A stretch of 46,354 nt of DNA from Beijerinckiaceae bacterium. GTDB taxonomy: Bacteria; Pseudomonadota; Alphaproteobacteria; Rhizobiales; Beijerinckiaceae. The position numbers were made by a program, and so were the translations under genes. Each line of letters begins with the position of its first letter. The first letter of the stretch is position 1. The notes beneath the pieces were generated by a model that saw only the letters and a list, made by a program, of their open reading frames with translations, searched no databases and was not told the DNA's origin. The stretch is from contig CANGFT010000031.1 in assembly GCA_947453205.1 (NCBI GenBank), forward strand, positions 1-46,354, written 5' to 3'. Positions 1-9,375 of this stretch are shown piece after piece.

Positions 1-1
1 A

Positions 2-79
2 GCCCGCTACATGACGCTGGAAACAATCGCCCCATTAAGCGATAATCACATCGTCGGGCTGCCCGCCGTGGCGACCTGA
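2..79 (+). CDS. possible 3' tail of an unidentified gene cut by the window edge
   Basis: An open frame runs in from the left edge and stops at TGA 77-79, giving 25 codons that end in GLPAVAT. It is too short to assign to a family, and nothing upstream is available. Another frame across 46-174 is also open, so even the coding status of this stretch is uncertain. Confidence 0.2.
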   Translation, partial: ARYMTLETIAPLSDNHIVGLPAVAT

Positions 80-793
80 CCAACTCGCCAAGACCGGCGA
101 TGGCGGTGATCAGCGCCAGCTTGTTACACCACGCTCCGGGACACGACCCGCTGATTTCTGGGAATGCGGCTTAAAAGGCCGAATGCGGACTAGTGAATTG
201 CCGCTGCGCCAGGGGCCTTTGAGCTTGTGCGCGCGCTCTGGCGCCGGCGCGGGGCGATCTCGAAACTTGGGCGTAACGAAAATCCCTCGTGGGAAGTTGA
301 AGTTGTTGGCGATGGGGACGAGATGGGCCGCAGCCTCGACTGCGACCGCGCGCGCCCAGTCGGCGGCTGGGTTCCTCTGGCGCAAGCAAGTCAAGTTCAT
401 GTTCAGGATGCTCCTAGCTGCTGATTTGGCGCCTATGTCCGCGCCGCCGCGCGGTTCTGGGTAAGCACATTCCGGGCGATTCCAATGTCATTGCCCGGAG
501 GATGCCAGGCGCCTCCAGTCTGCAGTTCGTGATGTGTCTTGAGTTTCGGCTCTCACGGATGGCACGCAATTCGGCATGGTCAATCACTCGGCTGGAGATT
601 GTGTCTCAGTGAACGGAAACAACCCATGGTTGATCCAGTCCCATTTTCGCGATTACCGGAGTCAGGCTCCACCTGGGGTTGAGGGCGGTTCTGTCCTCGG
701 CCGCCCCCGGGCTGCAGGCTGGTACGGCCTTTGCTTTCCGGCGTGCATGGTCTGTCGCAGCATGCGGCGGACGCGATAAATGAGGGGTTACCT
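80..793. other. 714-bp segment without a supportable gene
   Basis: Several short frames are open on both strands (for example 110-400 on the minus strand), but none has a convincing ribosome-binding site, recognisable domain or consistent codon bias. I recognise no RNA gene or intact insertion sequence. The right end must hold the promoter of the ABC operon starting at 794, but I cannot pick out a clear -35/-10 pair. Confidence 0.5.
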
Positions 794-1810
794 ATGAGCG
801 TTCGTACCTTGAAGCTCGCCTGCGCGGCTGCTGCCCTTTTTGTAGGCGCCTCGTTTCAGGCATCTGCCCAAACAGCCGTCAAATTCGCCCTGGACTGGAA
901 GTTCGAGGGGCCTTCCGCGCCCTATTTCGTCGCCATCGACAAGGGCTACTACAAGGCTGAAGGCCTTGATGTGACCGTCGACAGTGGTCCCGGCTCGGTG
1001 GCGGGCATCGCCCGTGTGGCGGCTGGCGCCTATCCCATCGGCTTCTTCGACATCAACTCCCTCGTGAAGTTCCGCGACCAGAACCCGGACCAGAAGGTTC
1101 AGGCAGTCATGATGGTCTATGATGTGCCGCCTTTCGCCATCGTCAGCCTCAACAAGGCCGGGATCAAGGCTCCGAAGGATCTGGAAGGCAAGCTGCTCGG
1201 CGCTCCCGCGCCCGATGGCGCCTTCGCTCAGTGGAAAGCCTTCGTGAAGGTCAACAAGTTTGATGATTCAAAGGTGAAGATCGAGAATGTCGGCTTCCCC
1301 GTGCGCGAGCCCATGCTGGCCCAGGGCAAGGTGGACGCCATCACCGGCTTCTCCTTCTCCTCCTATTTCAACCTGCTGCAGAACAACATCAAGGCCGAGG
1401 ACATTTCGGTCATGTTGATGAGCGACCATGGCCTCGTGCTCTATGGCAACGCCATCATGGTCAATCCCGAATTCGCCAAGGCCAACCCTAAGATCGTCGC
1501 CGGCTTCGTCCGCGCCACGGTCAAGGGCTTCATCGACACGGCGAAGGATCCCGACGCCGCGATCAAGTCGGTGATGAAGCGCAACGAAACGGCTGACGAG
1601 AAGATCGAGCTCGACCGCCTCAAGATGGCCCTTCGCGACAATATGGCGACCCCCTGGGTGAAGGCCAATGGCGTGGGCGGCATTGATGCGGCCCGTTTCG
1701 CCAAGTCCATCGACCAGATCGCCGACACCTATGAGTTCAAGAACCGCCCGAAGACTGAAGACCTCTTCACCTCCGAGTTCCTGCCCCCGGCCTCAGAGCG
1801 CAAGCTCTGA
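794..1810 (+). CDS. ABC transporter periplasmic receptor, NMT1/SsuA type
   Basis: The 338-residue product begins with a Sec-type signal peptide (MSVRTLKLAC, hydrophobic AAAALFVG, cleavage near ASAQ). The mature part follows the NMT1/THI5/SsuA receptor pattern: a KFALDWK first strand, a GPYF-like SAPYFVAIDKGYYK segment typical of binding proteins for thiamine precursors, sulfonates or related organic acids, then lobe hinges around PKDLEGK. ATG 794 is preferred over an earlier in-frame start at 731 because GAGGGG lies 7 bases upstream and the signal peptide begins there. The gene is first in a receptor-ATPase-permease operon, with 40 bases to the ATPase start. The ligand is unknown; an N-formyl pyrimidine or organic sulfonate are only family-level guesses. 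Confidence 0.88.
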   Translation: MSVRTLKLACAAAALFVGASFQASAQTAVKFALDWKFEGPSAPYFVAIDKGYYKAEGLDVTVDSGPGSVAGIARVAAGAYPIGFFDINSLVKFRDQNPDQKVQAVMMVYDVPPFAIVSLNKAGIKAPKDLEGKLLGAPAPDGAFAQWKAFVKVNKFDDSKVKIENVGFPVREPMLAQGKVDAITGFSFSSYFNLLQNNIKAEDISVMLMSDHGLVLYGNAIMVNPEFAKANPKIVAGFVRATVKGFIDTAKDPDAAIKSVMKRNETADEKIELDRLKMALRDNMATPWVKANGVGGIDAARFAKSIDQIADTYEFKNRPKTEDLFTSEFLPPASERKL

Positions 1811-1850
1811 GCCGCAACGTCTTGCGCCAGCGTCTGAAAGGGCAGGCATC

Positions 1851-2630
1851 GTGATTGTTCTGGATGACGTTTCGCTCGCCTATGCCGGCCGAACCGGCCC
1901 GGTGCTGGCTCTGCAAGGAACCAGCATCGCCGTCGCCAAAGGGGAGTTCGCCGCGGTCGTCGGCCCCTCGGGCTGCGGCAAATCCACCCTCATGAAGCTC
2001 GTCACCGGCCTCGTGAAGCCAACGTCGGGCAAGGTGACGGTGGATGGGCGCCCGGTGACCGGGCCTGTCAAACTGGCGGGCATGGCGTTCCAGAACGCCA
2101 ATCTGCTGCCCTGGCGCACGGTCATCGACAATATCCTGCTCCCGCTGGAGATCGTGGAGCCCTATCGCTCCAGCTTCCGCGCCAGGAAGGATGAGTTCCG
2201 GGCCCGTGCCGAAAAGCTCCTGGACACCGTGGGCCTCACCGGGTTCGGCGACCGTTTCCCCTGGGAGCTCTCGGGCGGCATGCAGCAGCGCGCCTCCCTG
2301 TGCCGCTCCTTGATCCATGAGCCCGCCCTGCTGATGCTCGACGAGCCCTTCGCCGCGCTCGACGCCTTCACCCGCGAGGAATTGTGGTGCGTGCTGCGCG
2401 ACGTCTGGCAGCGGCTGGGCTTCACCGTCGTGCTCGTGACCCATGACCTTCGCGAAGCCGCCTTTCTGGCGGACACGATCCATGTGATGAGCGCCCGTCC
2501 GGGCCGCATCATCGAGACCCGCACAGTCCAGTTCCCCCGGCCGCGCGAGCTGGAGGTCTGCTACGAACCGGCCTTCTCCGAACTGGTGCTGGCTTTGCGC
2601 AACAAGATTGCGGAGGTGCGCAAGGCATGA
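1851..2630 (+). CDS. ABC transporter ATPase, SsuB/TauB type
   Basis: A 259-residue cytoplasmic ATPase that would drive import together with the adjoining permease. All hallmarks are visible: Walker A GPSGCGKST at residues 38-46, Q-loop Q81 in FQNANLLPWR, signature LSGGMQQ at 140-146, Walker B LLMLDEP at 160-166 with catalytic E165, and H-loop H198 in VTHDL. The FQxAxLLPW form of the Q-loop is typical of the nitrate/sulfonate/taurine class. GTG 1851 is chosen because residues then start directly with the first ABC strand and a GGGCAGG precedes it; the frame remains open upstream to 1668 but that part overlaps the receptor gene. It overlaps the permease start by 4 bases. Confidence 0.92.
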   Translation: MIVLDDVSLAYAGRTGPVLALQGTSIAVAKGEFAAVVGPSGCGKSTLMKLVTGLVKPTSGKVTVDGRPVTGPVKLAGMAFQNANLLPWRTVIDNILLPLEIVEPYRSSFRARKDEFRARAEKLLDTVGLTGFGDRFPWELSGGMQQRASLCRSLIHEPALLMLDEPFAALDAFTREELWCVLRDVWQRLGFTVVLVTHDLREAAFLADTIHVMSARPGRIIETRTVQFPRPRELEVCYEPAFSELVLALRNKIAEVRKA

Positions 2631-3397
2631 CACGCAGGATCGAAATCCTCGCGCCCTGGCTCTTCACCATCGGGCTCTTCGTCATCTGGGAAGTCATCTG
2701 CAAGGGCTTCAACGTGGCCAGCATCATTCTGCCGGCGCCCTCGGAAATCTGGGCGGCGGCCCTGCGCTACTGGTCGCCCCTTCTGAAAAACTCCCTGGTC
2801 ACCTTGTGGACCACGCTCGCGGGCTTTCTGCTGGCGGTGGGCTTCGGGCTGCTGCTCGGCCTCTTCGTCGGGTGGTCGCGGACCATTTATCGCGGCCTCT
2901 ATCCCGTGATGATCGGCTTCAACTCGATTCCCAAAGTGGCGGTCGTGCCGATCCTCGTGATGTGGTTCGGCATTGGCGAAGTGCCCGCCATCCTCACCGC
3001 CTTCCTGATCTCCTTCTTCCCCGTGGTGGTGAATGTGGCGACGGGTCTCGCCACCATCGAGCCGGAGCTGGAGGATGTGCTGCGCGCCCTGGGCGCCTCC
3101 AAGCTCGACGTCATGCGCAAGGTCGGCATCCCCCGCGCCATGCCTTATTTCTTCGGCTCGCTGAAAGTCGCCATCACCCTCGCTTTCGTCGGCGCGGTCG
3201 TGTCGGAGACCATCGCCGCCAATGCGGGGCTCGGCCATCTCATGACGCAGGCAGGCTCCAATTTCCAGATGCCGCTGGTCTTCGCCGGGCTTCTGGCTCT
3301 GGCGATCGAGGGCATCGGCATGTATGCGGTCACAGCCTGGTTGGAAGGCCGGATGACCGGGTGGGCGTTCCGTTCCCAGCAGAGCGCAGGCGGATGA
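2627..3397 (+). CDS. ABC transporter permease, SsuC/TauC type
   Basis: A 256-residue inner-membrane protein with about six hydrophobic segments. The cytoplasmic coupling loop is clear: ALGASKLDVMRKVGIPRAMP, a good match to the EAA loop of binding-protein-dependent permeases (A-x3-GAS-x-P region). The sequence NSIPKVAVVPILVMWFG is the conserved TM segment found in sulfonate and NMT1-type permeases. The ATG overlaps the ATPase stop in an ATGA arrangement, so translation is probably coupled. It closes the three-gene operon; a hairpin at 3523-3550 lies downstream. Confidence 0.92.
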   Translation: MTRRIEILAPWLFTIGLFVIWEVICKGFNVASIILPAPSEIWAAALRYWSPLLKNSLVTLWTTLAGFLLAVGFGLLLGLFVGWSRTIYRGLYPVMIGFNSIPKVAVVPILVMWFGIGEVPAILTAFLISFFPVVVNVATGLATIEPELEDVLRALGASKLDVMRKVGIPRAMPYFFGSLKVAITLAFVGAVVSETIAANAGLGHLMTQAGSNFQMPLVFAGLLALAIEGIGMYAVTAWLEGRMTGWAFRSQQSAGG

Positions 3398-3522
3398 GCT
3401 TTTCGCCAGCCCCTTGCAGCAGGCGCCTCGCAAGCTCAGTGCGCCCCCTGTCTGATGACGCGCCTGCCGTTTTGATGGGTTAGGGAAGGACGTCTCACAA
3501 AGTGGTGTCCAGGCCAAGTAAA

Positions 3523-3550
3523 TGGCGCTGACGGGTTTCCGCCAGCGCCA
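3523..3550. terminator. hairpin between convergent operons, possible bidirectional terminator
   Basis: TGGCGCTG (3523-3530) is perfectly complementary to CAGCGCCA (3543-3550); after one mismatch, CGG and CCG extend the stem inward around a GTTT loop. It sits between the stop of the permease (3397) and the stop of the minus-strand oxidoreductase (3571). The minus strand continues with TTTACTTGG, a weak T run; the plus strand has none. Confidence 0.5.
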
Positions 3551-3570
3551 CATTGTCTGTGCTGCCGAGA

Positions 3571-5790
3571 CTAGGCTTTCAGCAGGTTCGTATCGATAGG
3601 CAGTTGCCGGATGCGTTTCCCGGTCGCTGCAAAAATAGCATTGCAGAGGGCCGGCGCGACGGGCGGAAGCGCGGGCTCGCCAAGGCCTGTGGTCGGGAAA
3701 TCGCTGGTGATGAATTCGACGACGACCGGCGGCGCCTGATCGATGCGAAGCGGAAGCACGCTGTCAAAATTCGCCTCGACAACGCGGCCCTTTTCGAGGG
3801 TCACCTTTTGCCCGAGCGCTGTCCCCAATCCATCGAGCGCGGCGCCCTGCGCCTGATGTTCAGCGCCTGCGGGATTGATGATCTGCGCGCCGATGTCGCC
3901 GACGACCCAGACATGGTCGAGTTTGATCGCCCCGGAGGTTGACACTGTCGCCTGCACCACCTCAGCGAAATAACCGAGATGGCTGAAGTAGAAGGCGACG
4001 CCCATGCCGGTTCCTTTGGGCAATTTGTCCCGGTTCTTCCAGCCGGACAGTTCGGCGACGCGCGCCAGCACGTTCCGCATCCGGCCTGTGTTGAAATCCT
4101 TCTGAGGTTCGGGCTTGGCGGGGTCGCTCGGCACGCTCCGGGGTTCGCCAAGCAAGGAGAGACGAAAGGCCACCGGGTCTTTGGCGGCGGCATGCGCGAG
4201 CTCATCTATGAAGGACTGAAATGCAAAGCCAAGCGCATTGGAGCGCGGCGCGCGCATGGGCCCGGTCGGCACATTCGACTCGATCACCGACTGGCCATAA
4301 CGCAGGTTGGGCGCAAGCATGGCCGGAAATTCCGTCACCGGCATGGTGGAGGCGGAATTTGCTGGTTTGCCCCCTTTTCCGAAGGTCACGAAATGATCCG
4401 TGAAAGCGACAAGGCCGCCCTTTTCGTCGAGCCCCGCCTTGAATTTATGGAAACCGGCAGGACGATAGAAATCATGCTGCATGTCGTCGCGGCGGCTCCA
4501 CAGCAACTTGACGGGCGCCTCGACCTTGCGTGAGATCCACGCGGCTTCGGCCATGAAGTCGCTTTGCAAGCGGCGACCAAAGCCGCCGCCGCCGCGCGTC
4601 ACATGTACGGTGATGTCGCTTTCCTGAAGGCCAAGGGTCTTTGCGACGAGTTTGCGGCCGGGACCAGGATTTTGGGCGGGCGCCCAGAGAGCGATCTTTC
4701 CATCCTTGAAATGCGCCGTGCAGTTTTGCGGCTCAAGCACGATATGTGACAGGAAGGGATAGCTGTAGGAGGCCTCGAGCACCTTCGTGGCGGTTTTCAT
4801 CGCCGCATCTGCGTCGCCGTCGTTGCGCAGAACGGTGGCAGGCGCTTCACCCAGCAATTTAGCGGCGAGCGCGGAGAAGCCTTCGCTGCTCTGGGTCGCG
4901 CCGACGCCTTCATCCCAAACGATCTCAAGTTTTTCGCGTGCCTTGTTGGCGGTCCACCAGCTTTTGGCGACGATGGCCACGCCATCGACAAGGCCTTCGG
5001 GATCTTTGGAGGGATTGGCTTCGCTCGCCTGAATGATGAAGGCGTCGTGAATCCCCGGCAGCGCCTTGATGGCGTCGATGTTGGCGCTTTTGACCTTGCC
5101 GCCGAAGACCGGGCATTTTTCGAAAACAGCATGGAGCAAGCCGGGCATGCTGACGTCGATGCCGAAGAGGGGCTGTCCCGTCACGATCCTGGCGTTCTCG
5201 ACGCCGGGGATGCGCTGGCCGATGATCTTGAACGTTTTTGGGTCTTTCAGCTTGACGCTGGCGAGGTCAGGAACCTTGCGCGCCGCCGCCTTGGCCGCAA
5301 GCGCGCCATAGGTCAGCGAGCGCCCGCTCTTGCGATGGTGGACGACGCCCGCCTCGGTCTCACATTCCTCCGGCGCGACGCTCCATTCCTGCGCAGCCGC
5401 CTCAATGAGCATCTGCCGACCGGCAGCCCCGACCCGACGCAGGCGCATGTAGTTTTCGGGCGTCGAATTGCTGCCGCCCGAATGCTGCCGTCCATAGACC
5501 GCTTCGTTGAGCGGCGCCTGCTCGATGCGCACATCTTTCCAGGAGACGTCGAGCTCCTCGGCGATCAGCATGGGCAGCATCGTGCGGATGCCCTGTCCGA
5601 TCTCGGGGTTTTTCGACAGAATCGTCACGACGCCATCGGGGGCGATGGTGACGAAAGCGGTGATGGGGGCGCCTTCGCTGGCGGCGGCCTGTGCGACGCC
5701 GGGCAAAATGGCTTGCAGCGCGAGCCCGCCGCCGATGGTGAGGCTGGCGCGCAGCAGAGCGCGGCGGGAAAGATCAAGGGGCCTGGTCAT
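3571..5790 (-). CDS. molybdopterin-binding large subunit, isoquinoline 1-oxidoreductase (IorB) type
   Basis: A 739-residue subunit of the xanthine-dehydrogenase superfamily that would hydroxylate a substrate, often an N-heteroaromatic or aldehyde, with water as oxygen donor. It starts with a Tat-like leader (SRRALLRAS then a hydrophobic stretch to VAQAAA), as IorB-type proteins do, so the complex is probably exported folded. Key motifs are present: [18 protein letters not shown], the [11 protein letters not shown] loop, GGGGFGRR for the pyranopterin, and GLGEP with the expected catalytic glutamate E705. Length is normal for the family. It follows the iron-sulfur subunit gene with one base between stop and start. 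No cytochrome c subunit, XdhC-type chaperone or cofactor genes are nearby, so electron acceptor and maturation are supplied elsewhere. Substrate unknown. Confidence 0.93.
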   Translation of the reverse strand: MTRPLDLSRRALLRASLTIGGGLALQAILPGVAQAAASEGAPITAFVTIAPDGVVTILSKNPEIGQGIRTMLPMLIAEELDVSWKDVRIEQAPLNEAVYGRQHSGGSNSTPENYMRLRRVGAAGRQMLIEAAAQEWSVAPEECETEAGVVHHRKSGRSLTYGALAAKAAARKVPDLASVKLKDPKTFKIIGQRIPGVENARIVTGQPLFGIDVSMPGLLHAVFEKCPVFGGKVKSANIDAIKALPGIHDAFIIQASEANPSKDPEGLVDGVAIVAKSWWTANKAREKLEIVWDEGVGATQSSEGFSALAAKLLGEAPATVLRNDGDADAAMKTATKVLEASYSYPFLSHIVLEPQNCTAHFKDGKIALWAPAQNPGPGRKLVAKTLGLQESDITVHVTRGGGGFGRRLQSDFMAEAAWISRKVEAPVKLLWSRRDDMQHDFYRPAGFHKFKAGLDEKGGLVAFTDHFVTFGKGGKPANSASTMPVTEFPAMLAPNLRYGQSVIESNVPTGPMRAPRSNALGFAFQSFIDELAHAAAKDPVAFRLSLLGEPRSVPSDPAKPEPQKDFNTGRMRNVLARVAELSGWKNRDKLPKGTGMGVAFYFSHLGYFAEVVQATVSTSGAIKLDHVWVVGDIGAQIINPAGAEHQAQGAALDGLGTALGQKVTLEKGRVVEANFDSVLPLRIDQAPPVVVEFITSDFPTTGLGEPALPPVAPALCNAIFAATGKRIRQLPIDTNLLKA

Positions 5791-5791
5791 G

Positions 5792-6250
5792 TTATTTCCC
5801 CTCCGCGATCTGTTTCACGCCAGCGCGTATGCGCGTGTAGCTGCAGCAACGGCAGACATTGCCGCTCATCGCCGCATCAATGTCCTGATCGGTCGGGCGG
5901 GGCGTCTTGCTGAGAAGCGCGGTCGCCGACATGATCTGACCCGCCTGACAATAGCCGCATTGGGGAACGTCCAGCGCCATCCAGGCGGCCTGCACTTTGG
6001 CGCCGATCTGATGGGCCGCCATGCCCTCGATGGTTGCGATGGAGGCTGAGCCTATGGTGGAGATCGCGACCTGGCAGGAGCGCGTCGGTTGCCCGTCGAT
6101 ATGGACGGTGCAAGCGCCGCAAAGTCCCGCGCCGCAGCCGAATTTGCTGCCCTTGAGGTCTAGTTCGTCGCGGAGAACCCACAGAAGCGGCATGTCCGGG
6201 TCGACATCGACCGTTCGTTTTGCGCCATTGACGTCTATTGTATACGGCAT
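5792..6250 (-). CDS. (2Fe-2S)-binding small subunit, isoquinoline 1-oxidoreductase (IorA) type
   Basis: A 152-residue electron-transfer subunit with two [2Fe-2S] clusters. The plant-ferredoxin-type ligands are C39, C44, C47 and C59 (in CGAGLCGAC and RSC), and the second cluster is held by C98, C101, C133 and C135 (CGYC and CRCC). ATG 6250 is chosen because GGGAGG lies 6 bases upstream and the protein then begins at the first ferredoxin strand; an in-frame extension to 6292 looks untranslated. It lacks any leader and would be carried across the membrane with the Tat-tagged large subunit encoded immediately downstream. Confidence 0.93.
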   Translation of the reverse strand: MPYTIDVNGAKRTVDVDPDMPLLWVLRDELDLKGSKFGCGAGLCGACTVHIDGQPTRSCQVAISTIGSASIATIEGMAAHQIGAKVQAAWMALDVPQCGYCQAGQIMSATALLSKTPRPTDQDIDAAMSGNVCRCCSYTRIRAGVKQIAEGK

Positions 6251-6334
6251 CGCCAGCCTCCCTTTTGCCGGGGAATCTGCCCCAATCTCCACCAGCAGGC
6301 AAGTCCCGCCTTGGGACAGTCGCCGCCTGTCAAC

Positions 6335-7045
6335 TCATTTTGGCTTTTGGAAATGAGACCGCAGTTTGTAGAGGGAGAGCTTGCGTTCGGCCGACCTGAA
6401 CAAGGTCCGGAACCCGTTGACGAGCAAAGTCTCGCGATGAACGTCATAGGCATAGGCGATGACGGACTCGTTCTCCTTGAAATGCGCGTAGTTGTTGGCG
6501 ATGAATTTCTCGAGGATCACGTCGTCGAAGGGATTGAATAGAAAAACAAGGCATCGGCCGGACGGCAAAAGAAAACTCGCGGCGTCCTCATTCACGAAGG
6601 ATATGTTGCGGTGGCCAAAGACTGTTTTGTTGCGGTTGGCCACCTTGACGAGGCTCATGGAGAATTCAACGCCGGTTATCTTCCGGCATCTGAAGTTTTT
6701 GGCCGCATAAAAGCAGGCTTTTCCCTTGCCTGCGCCAATGTCGATGAAATGGTCGAAGGGGATTCTTGTTTTCTGCGCCTCATGGAAAATGAGCTTCAAA
6801 TTGCGGCAGCTGATGGGCTGATACCAGGTCGCGTGTTTGATGTTGGACTTGACGGAGGTCTTCAGGATTTCCCGGTTGACGATCGTCTCCAGATTGAGCC
6901 GGTTGAGCTTTTCGAAGAGATAATCTTCAATCCCGGCCCGGTAGCCTGACCGGTTGCTGAAAATGGATAGGCCGGGAATGCTCAATTCTGGTCCTTGTCT
7001 ATGCGACCCTTCCGAGTTGACGCCTTGGCGCGCAGGCCCGGACAC
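6335..7045 (-). CDS. class I SAM-dependent methyltransferase-like protein
   Basis: A product of up to 236 residues. Residues 99-110 (HFIDIGAGKGKA) are a classic motif I for S-adenosylmethionine binding, E127 in GVEFS fits the ribose-binding acidic residue, and FNPF at 170-173 resembles motif IV. The target is unknown. The first available codon is GTG 7045, which has no obvious ribosome-binding site; a TTG at about 6985 is an alternative, so the N-terminus is uncertain. The gene has visibly lower GC (near 50% by eye), more Lys, Asn and Phe codons than its neighbours, and no functional link to them, suggesting acquisition by transfer. It lies upstream of, and in the same direction as, the molybdenum hydroxylase genes. 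Confidence 0.72.
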   Translation of the reverse strand: MSGPARQGVNSEGSHRQGPELSIPGLSIFSNRSGYRAGIEDYLFEKLNRLNLETIVNREILKTSVKSNIKHATWYQPISCRNLKLIFHEAQKTRIPFDHFIDIGAGKGKACFYAAKNFRCRKITGVEFSMSLVKVANRNKTVFGHRNISFVNEDAASFLLPSGRCLVFLFNPFDDVILEKFIANNYAHFKENESVIAYAYDVHRETLLVNGFRTLFRSAERKLSLYKLRSHFQKPK

Positions 7046-7160
7046 GACGTGTTCAACGGATTTTCTGAATTATGCGGTTCGGTGCCTGGCGGCAAGCCCT
7101 CTATTGCTCCACGGGGACGTCGCGGCTACCCTGCCTCATATAAACGCCAGGGGGAAAAAT

Positions 7161-8150
7161 ATGCACAATCGCGCCCAGATCCTGCTTGCCGGTCTGTTCC
7201 TCTGCTTAGGCCTCGCGACGGCCCAGGCTCAGGAGCGAACCCGGTTGCGTATGGGCGTGATCGAGAATTCCGCCCGCAGCATTTCCCACCTTGGCCTTAA
7301 CATCGCGATCAAGCGAGGCTTCATGGAGCGCGAGCAGATCGAGCTTGAGATCGTTCCGCTCCCTGGCGTCCAATTCCAGATCGAGGCGCTCGACAAGGGA
7401 AGGGTGGACATCAGCCATACGGCCACGCCTTATCTCATTCAGGGCGTTCTGGCAGGCTCGGACGCGGTCGCCATCACCGGCGGTCTGGCCAATCCCGTTT
7501 TCTCCATCATCGCAAAGCCGGGCCTGAAGACTTATGGGGATCTCAGGGGCAAGGTGGTCGGCATGTCCTTGCCCGTCGATACGATCACGCTCGGGGCCCT
7601 GCGGCTTTTCGCCAAGGCGGGTTTGCCGCCCGACGCCTATGAGACCCGGGTGCTCGTTGGAACGCCGCCGCGGGTCAATTGCCTGGTCGATGTCGATTGC
7701 GCCGCAGTTCCCATCGGGCAGCCCGACGATCTCGTGCTCATGCGCAAGGGATATGAAAAGATCGGCGACTCCCTTGAGGTGATCCCGACGCTGCAATTCA
7801 ACGTGCTCGCCGCCCGTCGGGCCTGGGCCCATGCGAATGAAGCGGTGACGACGCGCTATGTGCGCGCTATTGGCGAGGCTTACAAGTTCATGAACGATCC
7901 GGCGAACCGCGCCGATGTCATCGCCCTCATCGCCGAGGCGACGCGCGCGCCTGCAGATATTGCCGCCGAGATCTATGCCTACTATTTCGAACCCTATCGG
8001 GGCATCATGCCAAGGCGTGGCGAAATCAATATGGAGGGGATGAGTTCAGTGCTTGCGCTCATGCATGAAGGCGGCGAACTCGCCGCGCCGCTCCCCGAGG
8101 CCTCGCGCTTCGTCGATCTGTCGTTTCTGACGAGGGCGGGTCTGCAATAG
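7161..8150 (+). CDS. periplasmic receptor, NMT1/SsuA type, in a chromate-transporter operon
   Basis: A 329-residue secreted receptor: signal peptide MHNRAQILLAGLFLCLGLATAQAQ, then LRMGVIENSARSISHLGLNIAIKRGFME, which matches the start of NMT1-like receptors. KTYGDLRGKVVGMSL is the usual hinge region. ATG 7161 is chosen for the GGGGGAA 5-11 bases upstream and the signal peptide; the frame is open further upstream but without support. Cys pairs in VNCLVDVDCAA could form a periplasmic disulfide. Only 29 bases separate it from the first chromate-type transporter gene, and no ABC ATPase or permease follows, which is unusual for this receptor class. Confidence 0.86.
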   Translation: MHNRAQILLAGLFLCLGLATAQAQERTRLRMGVIENSARSISHLGLNIAIKRGFMEREQIELEIVPLPGVQFQIEALDKGRVDISHTATPYLIQGVLAGSDAVAITGGLANPVFSIIAKPGLKTYGDLRGKVVGMSLPVDTITLGALRLFAKAGLPPDAYETRVLVGTPPRVNCLVDVDCAAVPIGQPDDLVLMRKGYEKIGDSLEVIPTLQFNVLAARRAWAHANEAVTTRYVRAIGEAYKFMNDPANRADVIALIAEATRAPADIAAEIYAYYFEPYRGIMPRRGEINMEGMSSVLALMHEGGELAAPLPEASRFVDLSFLTRAGLQ

Positions 8151-8179
8151 CCGACGGCGCATCATGGAAGGGTGGGTGA

Positions 8180-8752
8180 ATGGATAGCAAAGCTGACGAC
8201 CACACGGCGCAAAGGTCAAACCCTGTGTCCTGCCTCAGCCTTTTGCTCGGCTTCATCACCGTCGGCATGATCGGTTTTGGCGGCATAGCCAACGCTCTCT
8301 ATCATGTGGTCGTCGATAAACGGAAATGGCTCACCGCCGAAGAATATACGATGACTTTCGGCATGGCCCAGATCCTGCCGGGCGCCGCGCCGATCAACAC
8401 CTCCATCATGATCGCCGACCGCTTTCAAGGCATTGCGGGCGTGATCTGCGCGATCAGCGGGCTTCTGTGCGTGCCGCTCGCCAGTCTCATCATGCTGGCT
8501 TTGGCATATGACCATTTCGCTGATCTGCCCGAGGTCCACTATGGCACCGTGGCCTCTGTCGCGGCCGCTGCTGGGCTCAGCCTTGGCACAGCCCTGAAGG
8601 CGTCTTTGCGCGTTCTTCACAGCCCGTCGAAAATTATTATGGCTATGGCTGCATTCGTCGCCATAGGCATTTTCCGCATGCCCATGATTCCCGCGATGCT
8701 CGCGCTCATGATCGGCGCCTTTTCGCTGCATCTCATCCGGAGGGGCGAATGA
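8180..8752 (+). CDS. chromate transporter family protein, half-size (first of pair)
   Basis: A 190-residue membrane protein corresponding to one CHR domain. The family signature is seen at residues 20-75: GFITVGMIGFGGIA, the KWLTAEEY segment and MAQILPGAAPINTS, the PGP-type motif (here PGA). The remainder is hydrophobic with several membrane segments. Short-chain CHR proteins usually occur as adjacent pairs that assemble as a heterodimer, and the second half overlaps this gene by 4 bases. The family is named for chromate export in long ChrA proteins, but the transported anion of short pairs is often untested. The operon neighbours, two receptor proteins and a cupin, suggest something other than chromate detoxification. 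Confidence 0.88.
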   Translation: MDSKADDHTAQRSNPVSCLSLLLGFITVGMIGFGGIANALYHVVVDKRKWLTAEEYTMTFGMAQILPGAAPINTSIMIADRFQGIAGVICAISGLLCVPLASLIMLALAYDHFADLPEVHYGTVASVAAAAGLSLGTALKASLRVLHSPSKIIMAMAAFVAIGIFRMPMIPAMLALMIGAFSLHLIRRGE

Positions 8753-9291
8753 ATATCGCGGGTTTGCTGGTCCTTGCGATCTCCTTTGCGACGACGGCCC
8801 TCGTCTCGTTCGGCGGCATCCTTGTCATGGTGCCGGAAATCCATCGTCAGGCGGTCGAGCTTTATGGCTGGGTCAGCGACGCAGAATTCGCCAGCTCCTT
8901 CGCTGTCTCGCAAATGGCGCCAGGCCCCAACATCATGTTGATGAGCCTCGTCGGCTGGCGCGCATTCGGCGCTGCGGGGCTGATCGTCGGCACCCTGGCC
9001 ATCGTGATTCCGCCGGGCCTCCTGGCCTTGGCGATGGGGCGGATGGAAGTGCGGTTCGCCGCCTCGAAATATCTCAGGATGGCGCGCGAAAGCCTGCCGC
9101 CCATCGTCATAGGGCTCATGATGGCGAGCGGCCTCATCACCGCCAAGATCGCCGTCGAGGGCGCGGTCGGCGTCGGGATCGCAGCCGGGGTCGCCCTGTT
9201 CGTGGCCCTGACCAAGCAGAACCCATTGATTCCCATCGTCATCGCCATCGCTGTGGGCGTTGTGGCGGGGCGATATGGCTACATGACCTGA
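8749..9291 (+). CDS. chromate transporter family protein, half-size (second of pair)
   Basis: A 180-residue CHR-domain membrane protein. Residues 16-68 contain VSFGGILVMVPEI, the Q-AVEL...WVSDAEF segment and VSQMAPGPNIMLM, a canonical PGP motif that is better preserved than in its partner. Long hydrophobic stretches dominate the rest and the protein ends in YGYMT. ATG 8749 overlaps the stop of the first half in an ATGA junction, so the two are almost certainly co-translated. It is followed after 84 bases by the cupin gene on the same strand. Confidence 0.88.
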   Translation: MNIAGLLVLAISFATTALVSFGGILVMVPEIHRQAVELYGWVSDAEFASSFAVSQMAPGPNIMLMSLVGWRAFGAAGLIVGTLAIVIPPGLLALAMGRMEVRFAASKYLRMARESLPPIVIGLMMASGLITAKIAVEGAVGVGIAAGVALFVALTKQNPLIPIVIAIAVGVVAGRYGYMT

Positions 9292-9375
9292 GCCAAAGCG
9301 GGCCGGGCGCTTGTCAAAGAAGCCGGGTCAGGGCAAGTTCAGTGGTAATCAGCGGAATGAAAAGGGGAGGGCGCT

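Noticed and set aside
1-470. Possible remnant of an insertion sequence at the left edge
   Set aside because: The sequence vaguely recalls IS ends, but no inverted repeats, transposase motif or target duplication could be pointed to.
8180-9291. Broken single chromate transporter split by a frameshift
   Set aside because: Each half has its own CHR signature and ribosome-binding context with an ATGA junction, as in known short-chain CHR pairs.
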